Part shown: piece after piece, positions 56,302 through 64,000 of the stretch | Layout of the letters: each line of letters begins with the position of its first letter | Position numbering within the stretch: the first letter of the stretch is position 1 | Made by a program: the position numbers and the translations under genes | Assembly: GCA_023138975.1 (NCBI GenBank) | Contig: JAGLON010000006.1 | Span: 124,318 to 188,317, forward strand | Direction of reading: 5' to 3' | Source of the DNA: Candidatus Zixiibacteriota bacterium | GTDB lineage: Bacteria; Zixibacteria; MSB-5A5; GN15; JAAZOE01 | DNA length: 64,000 nt | The notes under the pieces: model-generated | The model's database searches: none | The model's input: only the letters and a program-made list of their open reading frames with translations | What the model was told of the DNA's origin: nothing

Positions 56302-56611
56302 TATAGAACAATTTGAGAATTCTTCTGCCCGGCAGGCTATAGTCCTGCTTTGCGGGACGCCCCCGTCTGTCGGGGATTATCAACCAATCAAGGCGGGAAC
56401 CCACCGCAAGCAGTGGGCCACCCGACTGCTTGTAATGCCGCTAGCGCCAACGCAGTGAGGAACCGGCCATTTTGTGCCCGGCAAGCTATAATTAGTCGAA
56501 ACCTCACTCTCTCCGAGAGTGCCCCTCGAAAATCCGCCGTGCGGATTTCCTCGGGCAGGGGATTTCGACCTACAAATTGCTTTTTTGATATAGAACAATT
56601 TGAGAATTCTT
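56302..56611. repeat. Composite repeat insertion bracketed by a 23-bp direct repeat
   Basis: A 23-nt sequence (starts TATAGAACAATTTGAGAATT) occurs identically at 56302-56324 and 56589-56611. The 264 bp between is dense in palindromes: GGCTATAGTCCTGC hairpin (56336-56352), GTCGAAA (56495-56501) against TTTCGAC followed by CTAC (56563-56573, a GTAG-headed unit on the minus strand), ACTCTC/GAGAGT (56506-56520) and AAATCCGCCGTGCGGATTT (56530-56548). It separates purA from the acetyltransferase. Confidence 0.75.
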
Positions 56612-56625
56612 TGTATTTTTATTCC

Positions 56626-57063
56626 ATGCTTATCAAACGACTGCAGTCCGGGGATGAACAGCTGGCGAAGAAGATAATCTCGCAGGTAAAACTACAGGAT
56701 AAATCGACTGTGATAGATGCTGAGCATCTGACTGACCTGTGTGATAGTAAAGACACTTATGTTATAGCCGCTTTCGATGATGCAAATCCGGCGGCGTTTC
56801 TGATAGCGTATTTATTACCGCGTCTGGCGGAATTAAAACCGATGATGCTATTCTATGAAATTGAGGTTCTGGAAAAATATCATCGACGGGGTATCGGAAC
56901 AGCTTTGATTGATAAACTCAAAGAGTATTGCCAGGAAATTGGCATCTGCAAGATGTGGGTGTTGACGAACGAATCAAACATTGCGGCAATGAAGCTGTAT
57001 CAATCCACCGGCGGTAAACTGGCAGCAGACGATGATATGGTAATGTTTGTTTATAAGGACTGA
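56626..57063 (+). CDS. GNAT-family N-acetyltransferase
   Basis: 145 aa. Acetyl-CoA motif EVLEKYHRRGIGTALIDKLK (R-R-G-I-G), then WVLTNESNIAAMKLYQSTGG, typical of aminoglycoside- or protein-acetylating GNATs. ATG at 56626 starts the native sequence; the frame upstream to 56350 only translates repeats. No good ribosome site. Substrate unknown. Confidence 0.88.
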   Translation: MLIKRLQSGDEQLAKKIISQVKLQDKSTVIDAEHLTDLCDSKDTYVIAAFDDANPAAFLIAYLLPRLAELKPMMLFYEIEVLEKYHRRGIGTALIDKLKEYCQEIGICKMWVLTNESNIAAMKLYQSTGGKLAADDDMVMFVYKD

Positions 57064-57256
57064 TTGTTGGTAAAACCCACGGCTAAAACCGTGAGCTAAC
57101 AGTTCAACAGATTGCCACACCCGCCTTCGTCGGGTTTCGCAATGACGGTGTTCGATGTTGGAGCAAGTGAAAGCCGAAGGCTAGAGCCATGCGATTGCAC
57201 AACTAATCTCAGGAATGCAAGAATTAAATCATCTACGCGTCAGCCCTAAAAGGGAT
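57064..57256. repeat. Palindromic repeats between convergent genes
   Basis: CACGGCTAAAACCGTG (57069-57084), AGATTGCCACACCCGCC / GGGTTTCGCAATGACGG (57111-57147, a widespread MITE-like class) and AAAGGGATTTAATCCCTT (57248-57265), which overlaps the end of the amidohydrolase gene and may terminate it. Confidence 0.6.
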
Positions 57257-58996
57257 TTAATCCCTTCCCCGGTTGCGGTACATCAGTTTTCCACCGACGA
57301 AAGTATAATCAACTTCGGTCGTAAGGATCTCCTCGGCCGGAATTGTCAGGATATCTCTTGATAGCACGGTAATATCGGCCAGTTTTCCCGGTGTAAGCGA
57401 TCCCTTGATATCTTCTTCAAACGCCGAATAAGCTGGATTATATGTGTACGACCTCAACGCCTGCATACGGCTCATAGCCTGCTGTGCATAAAACTGCTCG
57501 CCGTTGTTCATCCGTCTGGTTACGGTAGCGTAGAAGCAGGCAATCGGATCGACATCCTCGACCGGAGAGTCAGTACCGTTAGAAATAATCGCCCCCGACT
57601 GCATCAGTTTTTGCCAAACATAGGCGCCCTCTTCGGCGCGAGCGTCTCCAATGCGGGACGGCACCCAGGGGCCGTCTGAGGTACAGTGAACTCCCTGCAT
57701 GGCGGCAATAACACCCAATTGTCCGAAGCGGGGAATGTCCTTTTCATTCAGGTGTTGAGCGTGCTCGATGCGCCAGCGGAGATCGGTTTTGGCGGGGTAC
57801 GAGTTGAAGGCTTCTTCATAAATATCCAAAGTTTCTCGATTGCCCCGGTCGCCGATGGCATGAGTACAAAATTGGAAACCGTTTTCTATCGCCAGCCGGG
57901 CCGTCTCTTTCATGTCTTCAATTGTTTCGGTGTTTAGTCCGGTTGATGACGGTAGGTCGTCATACGGTTCTAACAACCAGGCTCCGTGCGAGCCGAGGGC
58001 TCCGTCGATGATACGTTTGATTGACCGAACCGTCAGATGATTGTCTCCGGCGCCAATAATTTTGTAGTCTGATAACCTGTTTCTCAGACTGTCGTTATTT
58101 TCAGATATCATTACGTACAGCCGGACGCCAAGTTTATCATCGTCGGCCAGTTTCTTATAATACTCAATTGTCTCAAACGAAACACCTGCATCATGAAATG
58201 ACGTGATGCCGTTAGACAGGCATTCGTCGGTTGCCTTGATGAGAACTTTGCGACGGTTGTTTTCAATTTGCTCGGGGGTGCGTGTATCCATATGTTTTTG
58301 TAAGGCATTGTCTAATCGAAGCATCGCATTCTCACGGAAAATACCGATGGGGTTTCCACTGCGATCTCGGACAATTTCTCCGCCGATTGTGTTTTCAGTA
58401 TTTCTATCAATACCGGCTAACTCCATAGCTTTTTGATTGGCAAAAGCGGAATGCCCTGAGGCATGGCGGAGATAGACCGGGTTGTTGGGAGAAATCTCGC
58501 TGATTGTTTTGTGATGCGGCAGACCGTCAATTGACGGCATTGGGGGTTTGTTCCATTTGTCCTGATGCCAACCTCGGCCGAGAATCCATTCGCCCGGCTT
58601 AGCGGATGCGACAGCCGATTCGACCATTGCGATAACATCATCCCAGTTTTCAGCCTTTTGTAATTTTAAACGCATGGCGGCTTTGCCGACCCCCATGAAA
58701 TGAGCGTGTCCATCAATAAAGCCGGGTATGGCGAGGCGGCCGTCGAGATCAATGATGATAGTATGCTCATCCTGGTACGCTTGCATACCGGCCGAATTTC
58801 CGACAGCCAGAATTTTACCGTCTTTGATGGCAATTGCCTCGGCTTCGGACAGGTTGTCATCCATCGTAACGACTTTGCCGTTGATGAGCATCAGGTCGGC
58901 GCCGGTCGGTTTTTTGGTGCAGGTGGTTAGTGCCAACAGGACAGCAATTGCCAGGATGATTATAAAGACTGATTTTGTAGTAGATATGCATCGCAT
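57257..58996 (-). CDS. Amidohydrolase of the YtcJ type, lipoprotein
   Basis: 579 aa. ATG at 58996 has GAGGAGG 8 bp upstream; a longer frame to 59059 lacks support. The signal helix ends with a lipobox-like ALTTC. The metal-dependent hydrolase barrel carries HAH in IPGFIDGHAHF, CTHAIGDRG, RIEHAQH and NGTDSPVEDVDP, the YtcJ/NfdA branch. It would hydrolyse an amide such as an N-acyl or N-formyl compound outside the cytoplasmic membrane. Confidence 0.9.
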   Translation of the reverse strand: MRCISTTKSVFIIILAIAVLLALTTCTKKPTGADLMLINGKVVTMDDNLSEAEAIAIKDGKILAVGNSAGMQAYQDEHTIIIDLDGRLAIPGFIDGHAHFMGVGKAAMRLKLQKAENWDDVIAMVESAVASAKPGEWILGRGWHQDKWNKPPMPSIDGLPHHKTISEISPNNPVYLRHASGHSAFANQKAMELAGIDRNTENTIGGEIVRDRSGNPIGIFRENAMLRLDNALQKHMDTRTPEQIENNRRKVLIKATDECLSNGITSFHDAGVSFETIEYYKKLADDDKLGVRLYVMISENNDSLRNRLSDYKIIGAGDNHLTVRSIKRIIDGALGSHGAWLLEPYDDLPSSTGLNTETIEDMKETARLAIENGFQFCTHAIGDRGNRETLDIYEEAFNSYPAKTDLRWRIEHAQHLNEKDIPRFGQLGVIAAMQGVHCTSDGPWVPSRIGDARAEEGAYVWQKLMQSGAIISNGTDSPVEDVDPIACFYATVTRRMNNGEQFYAQQAMSRMQALRSYTYNPAYSAFEEDIKGSLTPGKLADITVLSRDILTIPAEEILTTEVDYTFVGGKLMYRNRGRD

Positions 58997-59151
58997 CGGA
59001 CAAACCTCCTCAAGGGTTGAACACAGATGCAATAAAACTAATCGCACAGCGTTTGACAACAGCCAATACGATATGGTATATTAAAATAGAATTTAATATT
59101 GATACATTTTTAGTATATTATTCTAGGGCAATTGTTTTCTGGGAGGTCACC

Positions 59152-60315
59152 ATGCGTCATTCTCGATGTACTATTTTTGGATACGTTTTTATCACAATAA
59201 TATTCTGTCTGATTTCCTTCGGTTGTTCGGATGATGATAAATCGACACCCGCAGGACCGTCCGGAAGCTGGGACTGGGAGGCGGTGGGAACCGGTGTCAA
59301 TGACCGTATCTTTGCACTTGCGGAGTTTAACGGTGATCTGTATGTTGGCGGATTTTTTGATTCGGCAGGAGGCATTGCAGTAAGTAATTTCGCACTCTGG
59401 AATGATTCTGTCTGGGAAAAGCCTTTGATTTTACAAGTAAACAACGAAGTTGCTGCGTTATGCGTGTTTGATGGAAAAATCACGGCTGGTGGAAATTTCA
59501 GTTATCCATTTTCATATCATTTATTTTGGGACGGAGCTACTGTAAGTGCGAATACAGGAAGCCCCAACGGTCGGATTTACGCTTTATGCGTATTTGATGA
59601 CAGCCTGTTAATAGTCGCGGGCGACTTCGATGAAGTCGGAAGCGGTACCGTCGCCAACAATATTGCATCCTTCCAATTTCTCAGTGGAGGGGGAGGACAA
59701 TGGTCAGCACTCGGTACCGGAACTGACGGCCCGGTGTATTCACTGGCGGTCCATGACGGCAAGTTGTATGCCGGTGGGCATTTTGTACATGCCGGAGGCG
59801 CCACGGTCAACAATGTTGCTGTGTGGCACGATTCAGTCGGGGTCTGGGGATCATTGTTAACCGGCGTATCATACGATGCAGATACCGCTCACTGTATTGT
59901 TGATGCCCTCGAATCGTTCAACAATAGATTGTATGTAGGCGGCCTGTTTTCTACAGCAGGCAGCACCTCGGTAAACAATATTGCATCGTATACCCTATCG
60001 GGATGGCAGGCTTGCGGAACGGGAACTCATAATGTTGCAAATGGTCATATAAAAGATCTGACTGTCTTTGATAACAAACTCATTGCCGGAGGATATTTCT
60101 CATCCATGGGCGGTGTCTCAAATACAACTCGCATCGCCGCCTGGGATGGAACAAGTTGGAGTGCACTGGGTGAAGGTGTCAACGGTGATTACTGGCCTCA
60201 CGTCTGGGGTATGTGTGAATACAGAAATGAATTGTACGTAGGCGGTCGATTCACTATCGCAGGAACCGACAGCACGGTCGGAAACGTTGCCTGCTGGAGC
60301 TACACACCGGATTGA
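59152..60315 (+). CDS. Beta-propeller-like repeat lipoprotein
   Basis: 387 aa. Lipobox SFGC, then about seven repeats of 45-60 residues of the type IFALAEFNGDLYVGGFFDSA ... NFALWND, ending CEYRNELYVGGRFTIAG; each has LYVGG/AGG followed by AGG and N-x-A-x-W. Seven such units would close a propeller. ATG at 59152 has GGGAGG 6-7 bp before it. Divergent from the amidohydrolase with a 155-bp shared promoter region. Binding partner unknown. Confidence 0.82.
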   Translation: MRHSRCTIFGYVFITIIFCLISFGCSDDDKSTPAGPSGSWDWEAVGTGVNDRIFALAEFNGDLYVGGFFDSAGGIAVSNFALWNDSVWEKPLILQVNNEVAALCVFDGKITAGGNFSYPFSYHLFWDGATVSANTGSPNGRIYALCVFDDSLLIVAGDFDEVGSGTVANNIASFQFLSGGGGQWSALGTGTDGPVYSLAVHDGKLYAGGHFVHAGGATVNNVAVWHDSVGVWGSLLTGVSYDADTAHCIVDALESFNNRLYVGGLFSTAGSTSVNNIASYTLSGWQACGTGTHNVANGHIKDLTVFDNKLIAGGYFSSMGGVSNTTRIAAWDGTSWSALGEGVNGDYWPHVWGMCEYRNELYVGGRFTIAGTDSTVGNVACWSYTPD

Positions 60316-60604
60316 TGAGGGATACACCCTCTTTTCAGCTGTCGCGTAGATGATCCTGGTTTTGTGTTATTTATGTGCCCGGTAGGCTATAGTCCTGCTC
60401 TGCAGGGTGCCCACATCTGCTGGGAAATGGGTTCGTTTCTTCATAGATTATTGGTTTTTTTATACAAATAATTATTTGCATATGGGATGGGTTTAGTCTT
60501 GTTAAGATCATAGTTATCATAAATGTTCCATTAAAATGGTGTCAATTGTATTGATTATTTCGAGATTACTACTATTTTGGTGGTGAAAGTGTAAGTATTC
60601 TCTA
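60316..60604. repeat. Gene-free stretch with a GTAGGCTATAGTCC hairpin
   Basis: AT-rich spacer. The element starts GTAGGCTATAGTCC (60382-60395), with hairpin CCTGCTCTGCAGG, and GTGCCCACATC after it. This is the fourth full copy of this dispersed motif in the window and the one that shows the GTAG head clearly. Confidence 0.65.
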
Positions 60605-60631
60605 GTAGGTCAAGACCCCTGTGGTCTTGAC
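60605..60631 (+). repeat. GTAG-headed REP, left of the RAYT gene
   Basis: GTAG (60605-60608), then GTCAAGACC / GGTCTTGAC, 9-bp perfect stem with loop CCTGT. Typical REP structure for a RAYT transposase. Confidence 0.88.
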
Positions 60632-60667
60632 GACCAAACGTTAATTTCGACCAAAGACGTATTTTGT

Positions 60668-61165
60668 ATGTCAAATTTGAGACGATACAACCCCAATGGC
60701 CGTTCGATTTTTATCACCACGGTAACATATAAAAGACAACCAATCTTGATAGACAATGCTGATTTACTCTTGAGCGCCTTAAATGAGGCCTTGAATAAAG
60801 ATCAAGCTAAGTTGTTAGCATGGGTAATTATGACTGACCATCTACATCTGCTATTGGATACACGATCCGCTGACATTTCCGCAACAATGCATCGTTTTAA
60901 ATTGTCTTTTGCCTCGCGCTATCGCAAACGGTATAATATTTACAAAGGTCGTATATGGCAACTGCGTTTTTGGGATCATATTATTAGAGATGAGAAGGAT
61001 TATAATCGCCACCTGGATTACATACATTATAATCCGGTCAAGCATGGATTGGTAAAAGCACCCAAATTGTTTCCTCATTCGTCGATTCATCATTATTCGA
61101 ATTATTATCAACAAGACTGGGGAGTGACAGAAACCCCACAAATTGAGGGCAAGTTTGGAGAATAA
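60668..61165 (+). CDS. REP-associated tyrosine transposase (RAYT, Y1/HUH family)
   Basis: 165 aa. It has the HUH metal motif in MTDHLHLLL (the first H is followed by a hydrophobic residue and H), an upstream FITTVTYKRQPIL strand and the Y1 helix with YIHYNPVKHGLVKAP, whose Tyr is the catalytic nucleophile. Length is normal. The REP pair flanking it is what the family recognises. It probably mobilises the palindromes found across the window, at low rate. Confidence 0.95.
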   Translation: MSNLRRYNPNGRSIFITTVTYKRQPILIDNADLLLSALNEALNKDQAKLLAWVIMTDHLHLLLDTRSADISATMHRFKLSFASRYRKRYNIYKGRIWQLRFWDHIIRDEKDYNRHLDYIHYNPVKHGLVKAPKLFPHSSIHHYSNYYQQDWGVTETPQIEGKFGE

Positions 61166-61170
61166 CTATT

Positions 61171-61197
61171 GTCAAGACCTCAGGGGTCTTGACCTAC
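61171..61197 (-). repeat. GTAG-headed REP, right of the RAYT gene, inverted
   Basis: On the minus strand GTAG (61194-61197 read reversed), then GTCAAGACC / GGTCTTGAC around CCTGA. Same unit as the left copy in opposite orientation, giving the classical REPtron arrangement. Confidence 0.88.
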
Positions 61198-61226
61198 GGG
61201 AAGAAAAAATATAGGATATCCGAGAA

Positions 61227-62501
61227 ATGAGGCATTACGATAAACATAAATTTCATATAAAAGGATTAAAGGCAGAAGAAGCTTTGAACAAGTTAGCCTT
61301 TAAGAGCTTTCTCAAAGAATGGTGTTACCCTAACCCAAAACGCTGGGATGGAAAGGAGATATGTGATTTACTAGTACTATTTGATAATCAGATGATAATA
61401 ATTCAGCTTAAGGATATCAAATTTACAGGCAATGATGAACGCTATCTAAAAAAGGCAATCGAAGACCCATGCAAACAGATTCAGGGGGCCGAAAGAACAC
61501 TTTTTGAACTAAACAAACCAGTATTTTTAACAAATCCCTATGGACATACGCACCAGTTTGATCCTAAGTCAATTAACCATATCACAAGGATAGTTGTAAC
61601 CCTTGGAGATGGTGATGTGCTTTTCAATGCTATTCAAGATATTGGGAAAAAGAATATTCACATAATTGACAGATCAATTGAGGTGCTTTTGGATGAGTTG
61701 GATACAATTTCCGACTTCACTAAATATCTCATAGATAAAGAGAGTTTCATTTTATACGACGATCTCAATAGATTAATGGCATCTAGAGAAATTGATCTAT
61801 TGGGTGTGTATATTTTCGACGGAAAATCCTTTGATCAATTTAAAAAAGTGACTGATCTCTATATTGAATATGGAATCTGGGAAGAGGTTACAAGCCGGCC
61901 TGAGTATATTGCAAAACAGAAGGAAGACGAGATAAGCTACTTTTGGGATTTTTTAATTGAACTTTCCCATGAATGTCCGGGAGACGATTATCGCGAAATT
62001 GCACGTGAATTATCTAAACTTGATCGCTTTAAGCGCAGATGCGCATCCTTTGCTTTCTTTAAAGCGCACGATAAGGCAATTGAAGGAGGTAGAGATTTTA
62101 GACGCGTTTGGAAATGGAATGGAGTGACGTATGTCTTTTTATTTACTCCTCCCGATCGACAACGCGAACAGCGAGTTGCACAGCTCAACAATGTATGCAT
62201 TGTCGCCAGAAATGTACACAAAGATAACCCACAAGTAATTGGTATTGCATCGGAATTTGGAAGAGGTATTGGTCATAGCTATGATTTTGTGTACCTAGAT
62301 TTCCCTGAATGGACAAATGAAGACCAGAAGTTAGCTTTAAGTTTACAAGAGGAATATGCAATACTAAAAAACCCAGATCGTGTTCCTATTTCAATAGATG
62401 AATATCCTATCATTAAGAATGTAAAAGTTGGTAGGAATGATCCTTGTCCTTGTGGTAGTGGAAAAAAGTATAAGAAGTGTCATGGCAGGAATCCAAATTA
62501 A
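61227..62501 (+). CDS. Nuclease-like protein with C-terminal SEC-C zinc motif
   Basis: 424 aa. The N-terminal part (about 1-150) has [20 protein letters not shown] followed by QLKD, fitting the D-x(n)-(E/Q)-x-K core of PD-(D/E)xK nucleases, with Gln in place of Glu. Residues about 150-390 are unrecognised. The C-terminus [19 protein letters not shown] is a SEC-C zinc-binding motif. AT-rich; located directly after the RAYT element. A restriction- or defence-type nuclease is possible but unproven. Confidence 0.65.
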   Translation: MRHYDKHKFHIKGLKAEEALNKLAFKSFLKEWCYPNPKRWDGKEICDLLVLFDNQMIIIQLKDIKFTGNDERYLKKAIEDPCKQIQGAERTLFELNKPVFLTNPYGHTHQFDPKSINHITRIVVTLGDGDVLFNAIQDIGKKNIHIIDRSIEVLLDELDTISDFTKYLIDKESFILYDDLNRLMASREIDLLGVYIFDGKSFDQFKKVTDLYIEYGIWEEVTSRPEYIAKQKEDEISYFWDFLIELSHECPGDDYREIARELSKLDRFKRRCASFAFFKAHDKAIEGGRDFRRVWKWNGVTYVFLFTPPDRQREQRVAQLNNVCIVARNVHKDNPQVIGIASEFGRGIGHSYDFVYLDFPEWTNEDQKLALSLQEEYAILKNPDRVPISIDEYPIIKNVKVGRNDPCPCGSGKKYKKCHGRNPN

Positions 62502-62603
62502 TCATTTCATTCACTTAATGAAAGGTAGTGACAAGACAATCCTTGTATCCCTCCCCCAATAGTTGATTGCGCTATTTCCAAACATCACCTATATTGTGCC
62601 CCC

Positions 62604-64000
62604 ATGAATAGACTGCTGGATAATCTCAACGACCGCCAGACCGAAGCGGTCACCACTGCCGACGGTCCGGTCCTCGTCGTCGCCGGAGCCGGATCGGGTA
62701 AAACCCGGGTATTGACCCACCGACTGGCCTATATAATCTCCGAACAAAAAGCAAAGCCGTGGGAAGTTCTCGCGATGACCTTCACCAACAAAGCGGCCGG
62801 CGAAATGAAAGAACGGATTAGTCAGCTTCTTGGTTTCGATATCTCCCGCATGTGGGTCTCGACGTTTCATTCCTTCTGCGCCCGGTTCCTCCGGCAGGAA
62901 GCGGAGAATCTCAACTATCCGACCAACTTTACAATCTTAGATTCGGACGACTCTAAGTCGCTTATCAAGCGGGGTATGAAAGAGTTAGGCCTCAACGGGC
63001 AATCGCAGTTTACGGCCAACTCCGTTCAGCGTAAGATTTCCAGCGCGAAAAATAAACTCTTTACAGCTGAGACTTATTCTGATGAAGCCGAGGGGTATTA
63101 CGACCAGAAGGTCGCTCAGGTGTTTCTTAATTATGAGGCGAAACTGAGAGCCTCGGCGGCGTTTGATTTTGATGATCTGATAGCAATGACAGTGCGGTTG
63201 TTACAAGATAACGAGACCGTTCGCATGAGATGGCAAAACCGTTTCCGGTATTTGATGGTTGATGAATATCAGGACACTAATCACGCTCAGTATTTACTGT
63301 TGAAATTCTTAGTTGGTCAGGAAAAGAATATCTGTGTAGTTGGTGATGAAGACCAGTCGATATACGGTTGGCGCGGAGCCGATATTGCCAACATCCTTAG
63401 TTTTGAAAAGGATTTCCCCGGTGCAAAAGTAGTCAAGCTGGAGCAGAACTATCGCTCGACGCAGTTAATCCTCAAGGCGGCTTCGGCGGTGATAAAAAAT
63501 AACTCCGAGCGCAAAGATAAAACTCTCTGGTCAGAAATCGAAGGTGGCGAGGATATCATCATCGCCTTGCACGAAGCGCAGGGAGATGAGGCCGATTGGG
63601 TTATCAAACGGGCATTGTCCCTGAAGGATAAATTCAGGCTTCAGGATATGGTTGTGCTGTATCGCACTAACGCTCAGTCACGGACGTTTGAAGAATCTCT
63701 CCGGCGTGAAAATATCCCGTACCAGATAGTAGGTGGGATGTCGTTTTATCAGCGCAAGGAAATCAAAGATATCGTGGCGTACCTCAAACTGGTATCCAAC
63801 AATGCCGATGAGGCAGCCTTTGTTCGTATCGTGAATTTCCCCAAGCGGGCGTTGGGTGCGACGTCGCTGGAGAAACTGACCCTGCACGCCAGGACGGCGA
63901 GGATATCTCTACTTGAGGCGGCTTCTCATGCGACCTCAATCGGGGAGCTTGGCCCGCGGGCCAGGAACGGGTTTAAGAACTTTGCCGATATGATCTTAGC
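62604..64000 (+). CDS. pcrA: UvrD/PcrA-type DNA helicase, 3'-partial
   Basis: Open from the ATG at 62604 to the window edge (about 465 residues of roughly 700-750). Superfamily 1 motifs: LNDRQTEAV (Q motif), AGAGSGKTRVLTHR (Walker A), AMTFTNKAAGEM (Ia), FDDLI, MVDEYQDTN (Walker B), VVGDEDQSIYGWRGAD (III) and LEQNYRST (IV). Acts in excision repair and replication restart. No strong ribosome site. Continues beyond 64000. Confidence 0.96.
   Translation, partial: MNRLLDNLNDRQTEAVTTADGPVLVVAGAGSGKTRVLTHRLAYIISEQKAKPWEVLAMTFTNKAAGEMKERISQLLGFDISRMWVSTFHSFCARFLRQEAENLNYPTNFTILDSDDSKSLIKRGMKELGLNGQSQFTANSVQRKISSAKNKLFTAETYSDEAEGYYDQKVAQVFLNYEAKLRASAAFDFDDLIAMTVRLLQDNETVRMRWQNRFRYLMVDEYQDTNHAQYLLLKFLVGQEKNICVVGDEDQSIYGWRGADIANILSFEKDFPGAKVVKLEQNYRSTQLILKAASAVIKNNSERKDKTLWSEIEGGEDIIIALHEAQGDEADWVIKRALSLKDKFRLQDMVVLYRTNAQSRTFEESLRRENIPYQIVGGMSFYQRKEIKDIVAYLKLVSNNADEAAFVRIVNFPKRALGATSLEKLTLHARTARISLLEAASHATSIGELGPRARNGFKNFADMIL

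Noticed and set aside
56350..56625. N-terminal extension of the acetyltransferase frame
   Set aside because: It reads through the palindromic insertion; the GNAT domain begins at the ATG at 56626.

Overview
This 64 kb window reads as bacterial chromosome from an uncultivated lineage. The best guess is candidate phylum Zixibacteria or a close relative. The main clue is the pair of secreted proteins ending in dockerin-like repeats of the form NVGDAVYIINYAFKGGP (15.3-15.5 kb and 48.1-48.3 kb), a signature I associate with that group from memory. The many lipoproteins, a gingipain-like C25 peptidase and multi-PAS kinases fit, but the phylum call is an inference. The DNA is of moderate GC. Several islands are visibly more AT-rich, and intergenic DNA is rich in palindromic repeats.

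Layout. 0-12 kb is a signalling block: a degraded diaminopropionate ammonia-lyase, then an operon of a kinase-like protein, a histidine kinase with a Rossmann-like N-terminus and a response regulator fused to a GcvH-like domain; then, on the opposite strand, a seven-PAS hybrid kinase, a chemoreceptor, and an isolated YfiR-like protein. 12.3-18.6 kb holds a C25 peptidase with dockerins, an AT-rich GAF-like membrane protein overlapping a 47-codon gene, a DUF4440 lipoprotein, a membrane protein and a cupin. 18.7-22.6 kb is the probable replication origin: dnaN and dnaA leftward, a DnaA box/GC/DnaA-trio arrangement between them, more DnaA boxes upstream of dnaA, and an Rrf2 regulator. 22.9-26.4 kb is the pth-rpsF-rpsR-DUF2232-rplI-DUF151 operon.

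26.4-33.2 kb carries lipoproteins (two are tandem paralogues), repeat-filled spacers, greA, a UbiA-family prenyltransferase, an RDD protein and a short terminated transcript unit with two micro-ORFs. 33.2-41.9 kb has a heterodimeric ABC exporter, an acetyltransferase, alpha-glucan phosphorylase and 6-phosphofructokinase; with the short pyruvate kinase at 46 kb these are glycogen-breakdown and glycolysis functions. 42.0-43.6 kb is an apparently acquired TcmP / three-Cys-motif (Gp37/Gp68-like) pair, followed by hflX, a stand-alone receiver, a DUF523 protein, pyruvate kinase and an RRM protein. 48-51.5 kb is accessory: a dockerin protein with three 126-bp repeats, three orphan membrane proteins and a repeat block. 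51.5-57 kb has two tRNA-Lys genes, lon, engB and purA (overlapping), a repeat-derived insertion bracketed by a 23-bp direct repeat, and an acetyltransferase. 57-64 kb has an amidohydrolase divergent from a beta-propeller lipoprotein, a RAYT transposase flanked by inverted GTAG-headed REP hairpins, a nuclease-like SEC-C protein and the start of a UvrD/PcrA helicase.

No CRISPR array, rRNA, prophage or complete known defence system was seen. The strongest leads are the kinase/Rossmann-kinase/GcvH-regulator operon, the dnaA-dnaN unwinding region, the RAYT with its GTAG-headed hairpins plus the 23-bp-bracketed repeat insertion, the TcmP pair, the nuclease-like SEC-C gene and the terminated micro-ORF leader before the ABC exporter.
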